In this document: positions 1 to 5,260 of the stretch, in pieces
Layout of the letters: each line of letters starts with the position of its first letter
Numbering within the stretch: the first letter of the stretch is position 1
From: Tissierellia bacterium
Lineage (GTDB): Bacteria; Bacillota; Clostridia; Tissierellales; Dethiosulfatibacteraceae
Assembly: GCA_007116605.1 (NCBI GenBank)
Contig: SKID01000368.1
Location: forward strand, 1-6,394
DNA: 6,394 nt
Reading direction: 5' to 3'
Made by a program: the position numbers and the translations under genes
The notes under the pieces: generated by a model
Told to the model about the DNA's origin: nothing
Databases searched by the model: none
Seen by the model: the letters and a program-made list of their open reading frames with translations, nothing else

Positions 1-2
1 AA

Positions 3-215
3 AGCGACTATGTTGAGCTTGCCAGGAAAAACCCTGTGAAGTTTCTTTGTCAAACCCATAGTGATTTCTTTTATATCAACGATGTAGGAAATATGGCACT
101 TATGTCTTTACTTGAAGAACATATAGACAACCCACTGTTTTTGAAACATTTTAGAGATGCCATTGATTTTCGAACTAAAGAGTATTATAAAAACAGATTA
201 GAAAGTCAGGGTTAG
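3..215 (+). CDS. 3' end of an unidentified helical protein, possibly a TetR-type regulator C-terminus
   Basis: An open frame enters from the left edge and ends at TAG (213-215), giving the last 70 residues of a protein whose start lies outside the window. The other two forward frames are closed near the left edge (first stops at 14-16 and 37-39). The residues look like amphipathic helices, beginning SDYVELARKNPVKF and ending in a charged tail (TKEYYKNRLESQG). That general look, a helix with an 'ELARKNP' segment plus a final basic/acidic helix, recalls the ligand-binding domain of TetR/AcrR regulators, but no diagnostic motif is visible and the DNA-binding half is missing. The function is therefore a guess; that it is coding is more secure. 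A terminator 300 bases downstream (524-556) could serve it, although a possible insertion-sequence remnant lies in between. Confidence 0.45.
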   Translation, partial: SDYVELARKNPVKFLCQTHSDFFYINDVGNMALMSLLEEHIDNPLFLKHFRDAIDFRTKEYYKNRLESQG

Positions 216-386
216 ACTTAATTTTGATACCAGTGACTGATAACTTATTGAAGACGATTTTCCTGACATTTCAACCCGATCACTTTCTTTTAAATCTTTG
301 AATATAAACCGTGCGCCTCTTTTTGATCTTTTTTTGACTCCTTTCGCATATTGTCGCGTATAGTAAAGATTAGATTATTCTGTCAG

Positions 387-484
387 AGGTGGGTCAATTC
401 ACAGTGTTAAATTTTAAAGATCCTGTTCATAATCAGAATAGGTATAATCTATCTAGGTGGGTCAATTTTAAGTATAAATCAACA
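387..484. mobile_element. Probable end of a decayed IS21-family insertion sequence
   Basis: A 13-base sequence, AGGTGGGTCAATT, occurs twice as perfect direct copies (387-399 and 455-467), and a TCAACA follows at 479-484. Read on the other strand this starts TGTTGA and carries two copies of AATTGACCCACCT. From family knowledge, IS21 elements begin and end with TGT/ACA and carry several internal terminal repeats of this GTGG(G/C)TCAATT type, which are binding sites for the IstA transposase. No istA or istB coding sequence is recognisable beside it, so only one end would survive. The family assignment rests on recalled repeat consensus, not on an alignment. The repeats themselves are seen directly. 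Confidence 0.4.
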
Positions 485-523
485 ACAGTGCTGTCAGTCT
501 TAAGACACAATAACCATGATAGA

Positions 524-556
524 GCGAGTGAGCTAGTCTAGCATACTCGCTTTTTT
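524..556 (+). terminator. Rho-independent terminator
   Basis: The arms GCGAGT (524-529) and ACTCGC (545-550) pair perfectly and enclose an inner GCT/AGC stem. The second arm is followed at once by six T residues (551-556) and more T/A. There is no matching A-run on the left, so it works for plus-strand transcription. It lies more than 300 bases after the partial gene at the left edge, so it either ends that transcript or came with the inserted debris. It would insulate the ABC transporter from upstream reading. Confidence 0.75.
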
Positions 557-594
557 ATTAAAACAAGTGTTTGTCTTCATGTTAGTATTGAGTG

Positions 595-686
595 ATTATC
601 TTAAAAATATAAAAGGCAGATTTAATCATTCAAAAACGGAACTTAGTATTTGCAAAACTATTTTTTAATGATTAAACCAAGATAAT
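595..686. repeat. Long imperfect inverted repeat with inner 16-base arms
   Basis: The inner arms 621-636 and 661-676 pair at 15 of 16 positions: TTTAATCATT against AATGATTAAA, one mismatch, then A5 against T5. The loop is 24 bases (637-660). Outside these, ATTATCTT (595-602) pairs with AAGATAAT (679-686). The left arm holds 18 extra bases (603-620) where the right has only two. It is not followed by a T-run and is not a standard terminator. It may be a small palindromic element with an insertion in one arm, or a regulatory structure in the leader of the transporter. AT-richness makes chance pairing easier. Confidence 0.6.
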
Positions 687-794
687 TTTCAAGAGAGCAA
701 AAGTGAATCAATGTAAGCACATGTATATTATTCGAAAAAAGAGGAATTTATAAAATTTTAATTTCATTAACAGTTTTACTTAACAATTCTAGAA

Positions 795-800
795 TATAAT
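795..800 (+). promoter_or_regulatory. Candidate -10 box upstream of the ABC transporter
   Basis: A perfect TATAAT lies 132 bases before the ATPase start, in the stretch after the inverted repeat. No good -35 is found at 16-18 bases: the nearest TTTACT (775-780) is only 14 bases away and TTAACA (767-772) is 22 away. A second TATAAT (868-873) lies closer to the gene but also lacks a -35. In such AT-rich DNA these matches are weak evidence. Confidence 0.25.
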
Positions 801-931
801 AATGTCAACAGACGTAGAGGCAAGAAAACTATAAAAAAACGAAATAATTAAAACCGATAAAGTTAATTATAATTATTTAAGTAGTTTTTTGATAGTGACC
901 CTTATGACGAATTGAAAGTGAAGGTATAAAA

Positions 932-1858
932 ATGGAAAAAAAACACATGCTTCAGATAGAAGGATTGACCAAAGCATATGGAAACAAAATAGTACTAGAT
1001 AATCTTAACCTAACAGTAGAACAAGGGGATATTTATGGCTTTTTAGGACCGAATGGATCAGGAAAGACAACAACTATCCGTGCTGTCTTAGGACTTGTCA
1101 ACTATCAAAAAGGAAATGTGATACTCAATGGATTTGATATAAAAAAAGACTTTAAAAAATCAATACAAAAAGTGGGAGCTGTTGTAGAAACGCCCAGGTT
1201 TTTTGAAAACTACAGTGGTTATTGGAACTTAAAAGTTATGGCAGACTTTTATGATCATGTTCCAAGAAAAAGAATTGATGAAGTACTAGAAATTGTAGGG
1301 ATGGAAAAACGCGCTAAAGAAAAGGTAAAAACCTATTCATTAGGGATGAAGCAGAGATTAGGTATTGCTAGGGCACTCATTCATTCTCCGGAATTAGTAA
1401 TATTAGATGAGCCAACCAATGGACTTGACCCTCAAGGGATGAAAGAAGTTCGAGAAATGATTATTCAACTTTCAATAGAACAAAATATAACATTCTTTGT
1501 ATCTACACATTTATTGTCAGAAGTAGAGGTTTTGTGTAATAAAGTGTGTATACTTAAGCGGGGTCAAAAAATCGAAGAAGGTGTAGTAAAGAAGTTGTTA
1601 AATAAGGATTATGAAGTACTAGATATATATACACCGAGTGTAAAAAAAGCGATGGATTGTTTGATAAGAGATAATCGTGTCATTAGTATTAACCCCTTTT
1701 CAGAAGGATTTAAAATAGAAGTACAACAAGGTTATGCAGACAAGATTGTAAAAATCCTTGTTGAGGATAATGTTCCGGTGAGATATGTGATTCCGCGCAA
1801 TCAATCATTAGAAGACTATTTCATTGAACAAACGAAAGGGGGAGAACATATTGCATAA
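932..1858 (+). CDS. ABC transporter ATP-binding protein, BcrA type
   Basis: This 308-residue cytoplasmic ATPase should power the ABC-2 permease encoded next to it; the BcrA group exports peptide antibiotics, lantibiotics and other hydrophobic compounds. The motifs appear in order: Walker A GPNGSGKTT (39-47), a Q-loop region VVETPRF in which Glu86 stands where many ABC proteins have Gln (usual in BcrA relatives), signature YSLGMKQ (135-141), Walker B LVILDE with catalytic Glu160, D-loop GLDP (164-167) and switch His193 in STHLL. After about residue 220 comes the roughly 80-residue C-terminal accessory domain of this subfamily. Length is normal. The ATG at 932 is preceded by GTGAAGG (918-924) seven bases upstream, which favours it over the ATG at codon 6. 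The last 8 bases overlap the permease gene. The substrate cannot be read from the sequence, and no adjacent two-component system or immunity gene is present. Confidence 0.93.
   Translation: MEKKHMLQIEGLTKAYGNKIVLDNLNLTVEQGDIYGFLGPNGSGKTTTIRAVLGLVNYQKGNVILNGFDIKKDFKKSIQKVGAVVETPRFFENYSGYWNLKVMADFYDHVPRKRIDEVLEIVGMEKRAKEKVKTYSLGMKQRLGIARALIHSPELVILDEPTNGLDPQGMKEVREMIIQLSIEQNITFFVSTHLLSEVEVLCNKVCILKRGQKIEEGVVKKLLNKDYEVLDIYTPSVKKAMDCLIRDNRVISINPFSEGFKIEVQQGYADKIVKILVEDNVPVRYVIPRNQSLEDYFIEQTKGGEHIA
1835..1844 (+). promoter_or_regulatory. Ribosome binding site that fixes the permease TTG start
   Basis: AAAGGGGGAG lies inside the end of the ATPase gene, six bases before TTG 1851. The in-frame TTG at 1824 has no comparable site upstream, so the longer reading is unlikely. 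The overlap suggests translational coupling of ATPase and permease. Confidence 0.7.
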
Positions 1859-2639
1859 GTCAATTAGGTTTGAGATGATTAAACAGTTTTCAAGTAAAAA
1901 GTTTTATGTAATCGCATTGATAATCGCAGCTATAACCCTACTGATGGCATTTGCAATCAAAACTATGAATGGCATGGATGATTTATCGTTTAAAATATTG
2001 ATTAACGGTCAGAGTTATCCGTTTCTATTTCTTGAGCAATTGATTGATTTAATACCAATTCTTTTAATTATACTTTTAGGAGGATTGATATCAGATGAAT
2101 ATCGGGATGGCACATTAAAACTGGTGCTGATAAGACCCATAAATAGAGGCGAAGTGCTAATTAGTAAATTTGTTGTCATGGTAACTTCTGTTTTAGTTTA
2201 TATGATGATTGCTTTGGTGAGTAGCTATATCTTTGGAACACTCATTTTTGGATGGGGAGAAAACTTTTTTATATATCAAACAGAGGCTTATTATCACACG
2301 ATACAAGGGATATACAAGACCCTAGTAGCTTACGGAATGACAGTGCTTCCTATAGTTGCGTTCATGAGCATTATTTTATTCCTTTCAATATTGCTGAGTA
2401 ATAGTGGAATGGTTTTAGGAGTGGGGATAGGTTTATACTTTCTATTTCAGATTTTACTTGGAGTATTGGGGCAATACAGAATACTACTAATTAATACGCA
2501 TTTTGTTATTGGAAGGCTTTATATACTAGCTCCTTTAGAGATAAACTTATTAAAATCATTGTCAGTAATCAGCCTTTATATTGGCATTATGGGATTGATG
2601 TGTTTTATGGTTTTTCAAAAGAAAGATATTGTCTGTTAG
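1851..2639 (+). CDS. ABC-2 type transporter permease
   Basis: From TTG 1851 this is a 262-residue integral membrane protein, the channel-forming partner of the BcrA-type ATPase. It starts with a short cytoplasmic basic segment (MHKSIRFEMIKQFSSKK) and has about six hydrophobic segments, near residues 19-36, 59-80, 108-133, 165-190, 195-217 and 235-257. The segment after the second helix, SDEYRDGTLKLVLIRPINR (81-99), is the conserved cytoplasmic loop of ABC-2 permeases thought to contact the ATPase; the E-YR-GTLK-L..P pattern is clear. A longer Tyr-rich loop lies between segments 3 and 4. The protein ends in a Lys pair and a terminal Cys. The gene overlaps the ATPase by 8 bases, so both are one operon and one exporter. 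Bacitracin- or lantibiotic-type resistance is the usual role in this group, but other substrates are possible. Confidence 0.88.
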   Translation: MHKSIRFEMIKQFSSKKFYVIALIIAAITLLMAFAIKTMNGMDDLSFKILINGQSYPFLFLEQLIDLIPILLIILLGGLISDEYRDGTLKLVLIRPINRGEVLISKFVVMVTSVLVYMMIALVSSYIFGTLIFGWGENFFIYQTEAYYHTIQGIYKTLVAYGMTVLPIVAFMSIILFLSILLSNSGMVLGVGIGLYFLFQILLGVLGQYRILLINTHFVIGRLYILAPLEINLLKSLSVISLYIGIMGLMCFMVFQKKDIVC

Positions 2640-2743
2640 TTTTGGAGACAAACAATGTATCAATAAATCAATAAAAAAAGCCTTATTCCAAATACCATTT
2701 ACATTTAGCAATTAGAAGGTTTTAAGGCCAAATCATTTAGAAA

Positions 2744-2751
2744 GAAGGTGA
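2744..2751 (+). promoter_or_regulatory. Ribosome binding site that favours TTG 2757 for the hydrolase
   Basis: GAAGGTGA, inside a longer AGAAAGAAGGTGAAG run, lies five bases before TTG 2757. The GTG at 2748 sits inside this site and would have almost no spacing from it. Starting at 2757 gives MFYTSNSGPVYYDVQG, a typical opening for alpha/beta hydrolases of this group. Confidence 0.55.
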
Positions 2752-2756
2752 AGATT

Positions 2757-3539
2757 TTGTTCTATACTAGCAATAGTGGACCAGTTTACTATGATGTTCA
2801 AGGTGCTGAAAATTCTAAGACTATCGTTTTAACTCATGGTATAGGCTTAAACAGCAACATGTTTCAAGCTCAAGTTGATGCCTTAAAAGATGACTTTAAG
2901 GTAATTACTTGGGACATGCCAGGTCATGGTCGATCTCATGCACTAGATGGCGTATTGAAAGTAGACCAAATGTCAGGGATCATAATGGGTATTTTAGATG
3001 AACTTGGTATTGAGAAAGCGGTTGTTGGTGGTCAGTCATTAGGCAGTTGGGTAGCGCAACATACTGCTATACTATATCCCAATCGAATTATTGGCGTTGT
3101 TAACATCAGTGGCACACCAATCGAAAAGCAACTAAGCAAAGTATTGATTCATGGTTTCAAGGTGTGGTTGAAAATGAGCCATCTTTTCCCTGCTAAAAAA
3201 ATGTTCAAATGGACTGCTGATAGTAAGGCAATTACTCAAAATGCTAAAACATTTGCCTATCAATCCATGTGCCAAATCGGTAAAAAGCAATTTTTATGGA
3301 TGGTAGAGGGAATGTTAAACGCAGAAGCGATTGTTGTGCCACATGGTGTCAAACAGCCCATGCTCATTGCTCATGGTGACCATGAAATGCCAAAGTTTGT
3401 AGAAAAGGAATGTAAGGAATGGTTCGCTTCTATCGACAATGCCACGTATTACCTTATACCTGATGCAGGCCATAACGGCAATCAAGACAATCCAATCGCA
3501 TTCAATCAAGCGTTAATAGCTTTTTTAAAATCTATTTAG
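2757..3539 (+). CDS. Alpha/beta-fold hydrolase
   Basis: This 260-residue protein is a soluble cytoplasmic serine hydrolase of the alpha/beta fold; no signal peptide is seen. Starting from TTG 2757, the oxyanion-side HG motif is LTHGIG (25-30), followed by the conserved strand WDMPGHGRS (52-60) and the nucleophile elbow GGQSLGS with Ser94. A cap region of about residues 120-190 is rich in Lys and Met. The acid probably lies in HGDHE (206-210): Asp208 or Glu210, the latter standing where most relatives have Asp. The catalytic His239 is in PDAGHNGN. Such proteins include lactonases, esterases and C-C hydrolases, and the substrate cannot be read here. The gene follows the permease by 117 bases with no convincing terminator between them, so co-transcription is possible. 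An IS605-like hairpin begins seven bases after its stop. GTG 2748 (263 residues) is the alternative start. Confidence 0.85.
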   Translation: MFYTSNSGPVYYDVQGAENSKTIVLTHGIGLNSNMFQAQVDALKDDFKVITWDMPGHGRSHALDGVLKVDQMSGIIMGILDELGIEKAVVGGQSLGSWVAQHTAILYPNRIIGVVNISGTPIEKQLSKVLIHGFKVWLKMSHLFPAKKMFKWTADSKAITQNAKTFAYQSMCQIGKKQFLWMVEGMLNAEAIVVPHGVKQPMLIAHGDHEMPKFVEKECKEWFASIDNATYYLIPDAGHNGNQDNPIAFNQALIAFLKSI

Positions 3540-3546
3540 GTATTAG

Positions 3547-3584
3547 CCGAGAAACCTCGTGACTTCAGTCGTGAGATGAATCGG
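3547..3584 (+). mobile_element. IS200/IS605-type right-end (omega-RNA-like) hairpin remnant
   Basis: The sequence forms CTCGTGAC (3556-3563), loop TTCA, GTCGTGAG (3568-3575), closed further out by CCGA (3547-3550) and TCGG (3581-3584) across five-base internal loops GAAAC/ATGAA. The layout 'GAAACCTC-stem-TTCA-stem-GAGATGAA' is what I know from right ends of IS200/IS605 elements, where the same hairpin also forms the 3' scaffold of the TnpB guide RNA. No tnpA or tnpB is next to it, so it would be a solitary end. The T-rich bases after it (3586-3598) mean it might also act as a terminator for the hydrolase. The family call comes from recalled patterns. Confidence 0.5.
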
Positions 3585-3747
3585 GTAATTTTATTTTTAC
3601 ACCTTTTAAGTATCTTATTCAGTGCAATGAAATTAGAATACGCAGAGTTAAGGAACAATACTGAAACTGGGCAAATTCTCATTTCAGACATAGGCAGTTT
3701 ATCCGATGGCTTACTGTACTTATAAATGGGACACAACCCTCGATAAT

Positions 3748-3798
3748 GGTCTCTTGGATTCAGAGGGTGTTTTAAACATCAGCTGAATCCAAGAGACC
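3748..3798. repeat. Very long near-perfect hairpin (16-base arms plus inner stem)
   Basis: The arms 3748-3763 (starting GGTCTCTTGG) and 3783-3798 (ending CCAAGAGACC) are perfect inverse complements over 16 bases. After a two-by-two mismatch the pairing resumes for six more pairs (3766-3771 with 3775-3780, one of them G-T) and closes with a three-base loop. Sixteen GC-balanced pairs are far beyond chance for this AT-rich DNA. No T-run follows either arm, so it is not an ordinary terminator. Possible identities are a mobile-element end, a small non-autonomous palindromic element, a protein-binding palindrome, or a structured RNA. Confidence 0.8.
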
Positions 3799-3849
3799 TG
3801 CTTATAACAGATCATCTAAACACCAAATATAACAAGATGGATATAAGTT

Positions 3850-3900
3850 ATCATTAGGTCATAAGATAGCCCATAGACATAGAAAAGTTGTCCTAATGAT
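3850..3900. repeat. Short inverted repeat at the 3' end of the minus-strand remnant
   Basis: ATCATTAGG (3850-3858) is the perfect inverse complement of CCTAATGAT (3892-3900), with 33 bases between. It overlaps the stop codon of the minus-strand remnant (3900-3902) and would follow it as a transcript-end stem, but no T-run follows on the minus strand. The length is modest for an AT-rich stretch. Confidence 0.35.
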
Positions 3901-4070
3901 TAAAGTGTTAGGATATACAAAAATATCAGAATTACATTGATTGACTTCATAATAGCAACGATCTTTCCTTGAAATGGTGTTAAGAGTTGTGATAGAATCA
4001 AAAAAACTGTAGCCGTCATTATTGGATTAAGTGATGTAAGAAAATGGTTTATTTGTTGTTTAATAAGTCC
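3900..4070 (-). pseudogene. C-terminal remnant of a membrane protein, perhaps an EamA/DMT transporter
   Basis: On the minus strand a frame runs open for 56 codons to a TAA at 3902-3900. It is closed at its upstream end by an in-frame stop at 4073-4071 with no start in place. Its residues look like two hydrophobic segments: one begins at FLTSLNPIMTATVFLIL, followed by a short SQLLTPFQG link, then IVAIMKSINVILIFLYILTL. The pattern 'LxPxxTAxxxxxxLxQxLTPFQ' followed by a final helix resembles the last two helices of EamA-family (drug/metabolite transporter) permeases, where the link usually reads GExLTxxQ. Further upstream on the minus strand, around 4100-4210, other frames show hydrophobic pieces broken by stops and frameshifts, as expected of a decayed gene. 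The family call is tentative; decay is the better-supported part. Confidence 0.4.
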
Positions 4071-4317
4071 TTAATGTTTCAAAAAACATTAGAGATTTTC
4101 TCTGAGTCCAATTTGTCATAAGTGCTAATTATGCAAGTAAAAAATATTGCATTATGGCTGTTCGCCAAATATGTCTAAATGGCGCAAAGGATTTGAAAAA
4201 ACCAAAGCTTAAATTGTGGCCATAATTAGTGACAGTGTTATTTTTTTGAGCATGTGGATAGCATCTCTGTTGTTGAGGTATGCTTAAAGCTTGAAATTAA
4301 AAAAATCTGAACCTGAA

Positions 4318-4340
4318 GTCCATGGATTTATCCATGGGAG
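4318..4340 (+). mobile_element. Second IS605-like hairpin
   Basis: CCATGGA (4320-4326) pairs with TCCATGG (4331-4337) around a TTTA loop (4327-4330), within the context GAAG-TCC...GGGAGC. Seven perfect pairs, a TTTA loop and flanking GAAG/GGAG are the usual shape of the right-end hairpin of TnpB-carrying IS605 elements. It points the same way as the hairpin at 3547-3584. No TnpB zinc-ribbon or catalytic motif could be read in the sequence before it. A self-complementary CCATGG core can arise by chance, so this is weaker than the first hairpin. Confidence 0.35.
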
Positions 4341-4422
4341 CTAACAGTTTAGTCACGGTGGGCCAGAAGATAGGCTTGATAAAAATGGCAATTATAGACC
4401 AATACATCTATTGTTTTTTTAA

Positions 4423-4449
4423 AGCATTCATTTGGTGGATGTAAATGCT
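4423..4449. promoter_or_regulatory. Dyad overlapping the -35 of the corrinoid-gene promoter
   Basis: AGCATT (4423-4428) pairs with AATGCT (4444-4449), and CAT (4429-4431) with ATG (4439-4441), leaving TA bulged. The dyad surrounds the proposed -35 box (4432-4437), a usual place for a repressor or activator site. No regulator gene is adjacent. Confidence 0.3.
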
Positions 4450-4460
4450 GTTTGTATGAT
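4432..4460 (+). promoter_or_regulatory. Candidate promoter for the corrinoid protein / methyltransferase pair
   Basis: TTGGTG (4432-4437) and TATGAT (4455-4460) are separated by the ideal 17 bases and lie about 80 bases before the GTG start. The -10 matches five of six consensus positions, and the -35 keeps the TTG. It is the best sigma-A-type match I found in this leader. Confidence 0.4.
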
Positions 4461-4529
4461 AAAAGCTACTCTAAAAAAGCAGTTTAACAAAAAAAGAAGG
4501 ATCAAATTTGGTACTAGAATATAAGAATT

Positions 4530-4534
4530 GGAGG
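4530..4534 (+). promoter_or_regulatory. Ribosome binding site fixing GTG 4543
   Basis: A perfect GGAGG lies eight bases before GTG 4543. The in-frame TTG at 4528 overlaps this site and so is not a usable start. Confidence 0.75.
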
Positions 4535-4542
4535 ACAATTTA

Positions 4543-5172
4543 GTGAGTTTTCAACAATTAGCAGAAGGTATTATTGAAGGAGACGAAGGTCAAGCAGTTG
4601 CTTGTGTGAGAAAAATGATTGATGAAGGACAAAACCCTTTAGAAATTATTAGTGAAGGCTTGATGGCAGGCATGTATGTGGTTGGAGAGAGATTTAAAGA
4701 GGGAACTATGTTTATACCGGAAGTTTTAATGTCTGCACGAGCTATGAATGCAAGTGTTGATCTTCTTAAACCATTAATTAATGATGAAGACATGCCGAAT
4801 GCAGGGACAGTAGTTATTGGTACTGTAAAAGGTGATTTGCATGATATTGGAAAAAATCTTGTGTCTATGATGATGGAAAGTGCAGGGTTTAAAGTGATCA
4901 ATATTGGTATTGATGTGCCTACAGAAAAATTTGTTGAAGCAGTCAAAGAAAATAACGCCAAAGTAGTAGCTATGTCAGCTATGTTGACGACAACAATGAT
5001 TTATATGAAAAAAGTCATTGAGGCATTAGATGCAGAAGGATTAAGAGATAAGGTTAAAGTCATGATTGGTGGTGCACCAGTGACTCAAAAATTTGCAACG
5101 GATATTGGAGCAGATCTTTACACGGTTGACGCTTCAAGTGCAGCTACAAAAGCAAAGCAAATGCTTGTCTAA
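4543..5172 (+). CDS. Corrinoid (cobalamin-binding) methyl-carrier protein
   Basis: This 209-residue protein is a methyl-carrying corrinoid protein of the MtaC/MtbC/MttC type. The cobalt is methylated by a substrate-specific methyltransferase, and a second methyltransferase then takes the methyl group off. The N-terminal helical B12-binding-2 (cap) domain spans about residues 1-85, with GLMAGMYVVGERF (39-51) and FIPEVLMSARAM (57-68) as family marks. The Rossmann-like B12 domain follows: GTVKGDLHDIGKNLV (93-107) contains DxHxxG with His100, the lower axial cobalt ligand. Further marks are SAMLTTTM and the GGAPVT segment near the end. Length is typical. It lies 88 bases before a URO-D-type methyltransferase, with no terminator between, so both are probably one operon. 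The methyl donor (methanol, methylamine, aromatic methyl ether, betaine or other) cannot be told from this protein, and no substrate-specific methyltransferase or reductive-activation protein is in the window. Confidence 0.93.
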   Translation: MSFQQLAEGIIEGDEGQAVACVRKMIDEGQNPLEIISEGLMAGMYVVGERFKEGTMFIPEVLMSARAMNASVDLLKPLINDEDMPNAGTVVIGTVKGDLHDIGKNLVSMMMESAGFKVINIGIDVPTEKFVEAVKENNAKVVAMSAMLTTTMIYMKKVIEALDAEGLRDKVKVMIGGAPVTQKFATDIGADLYTVDASSAATKAKQMLV

Positions 5173-5243
5173 CATAGAATTGTTAAGGATTTTCACTAAA
5201 AAACATTAACTAAAGTCTGAGAAAAAAATTGGACTAATAAAAT

Positions 5244-5259
5244 GGAGGAATTTAAAGGA
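5244..5259 (+). promoter_or_regulatory. Double Shine-Dalgarno before the methyltransferase
   Basis: Two purine-rich sites precede ATG 5261: GGAGGAA (5244-5250), ten bases away, and AAAGGA (5254-5259), only one base away. The first is the workable one. No other in-frame start competes nearby. Confidence 0.5.
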
Positions 5260-5260
5260 A

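Larger units (their letters stand above)
216..931. other. Non-coding, AT-rich intergenic region with element debris
   Basis: No open frame with a plausible start and ribosome site was found in these 716 bases on either strand. The first part (216-386) shows a minus-strand frame rich in Lys/Arg codons but without a start codon, and I do not call it. The rest holds the IS21-like direct repeats (387-484), a terminator (524-556), a long imperfect inverted repeat (595-686) and leader sequence for the ABC transporter. The length and the nested repeats suggest a site of past insertions. Confidence 0.6.
3540..4542. other. Kilobase without an intact gene: hairpins and gene debris
   Basis: No full gene is supported here. 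In order the region holds an IS605-like hairpin (3547-3584), a stretch with no recognised content (3585-3747), a very long hairpin (3748-3798), a minus-strand membrane-protein remnant (3900-4070), AT-rich sequence with scattered short dyads (4071-4317), a second IS605-like hairpin (4318-4340), and the leader of the corrinoid-protein gene with a promoter candidate. Among the dyads, CTAATTATG (4125-4133) pairs with CATAATTAG (4221-4229), and CGCCA pairs with TGGCG between them. Three-frame reading of 4100-4310 on both strands shows only short pieces interrupted by stops. Confidence 0.6.

Noticed and set aside
232..376. Minus-strand Lys/Arg-rich frame (RQYAKGVKKRSKRGARF...) near the IS21-like repeats
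   Set aside because: It has no start codon and no recognisable transposase motif. It could be a remnant but cannot be supported.
2680..2728. GCCTTA/TAAGGC pairing between permease and hydrolase, as a terminator
   Set aside because: There are only six pairs, the loop is 37 bases and no T-run follows.
3315..3509. Minus-strand frame inside the hydrolase gene
   Set aside because: It is antisense to a well-supported gene with a full catalytic triad and shows no family features.
3576..3725. Plus-strand 49-codon frame starting inside the IS605-like hairpin (MNRVILFLHLLS...), with an inner ATG at 3627
   Set aside because: It has a hydrophobic start like a leader peptide, but no Shine-Dalgarno. The start lies in the hairpin context, and the opposite strand is equally open.
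3536..3736. Minus-strand 66-codon frame after the hydrolase
   Set aside because: It crosses the IS605-like hairpin, resembles nothing I know and has no convincing ribosome site.
667..3904. Shared 10-mer AATGATTAAA at 667-676 and 3895-3904 as copies of one element
   Set aside because: The flanks do not match, and an AT-only-like 10-mer recurs easily in this composition.
4125..4229. CTAATTATG/CATAATTAG inverted repeat as a structured RNA
   Set aside because: Nine AT-rich pairs across an 87-base gap are close to what chance gives here.
4340..4542. Cobalamin riboswitch before the corrinoid-protein gene
   Set aside because: I looked for the B12-box and the conserved core (GCCACTG-type) and found neither.
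4590..4961. Minus-strand 123-codon frame
   Set aside because: It is a shadow of the corrinoid-protein gene, whose DxHxxG motif and length are unambiguous.
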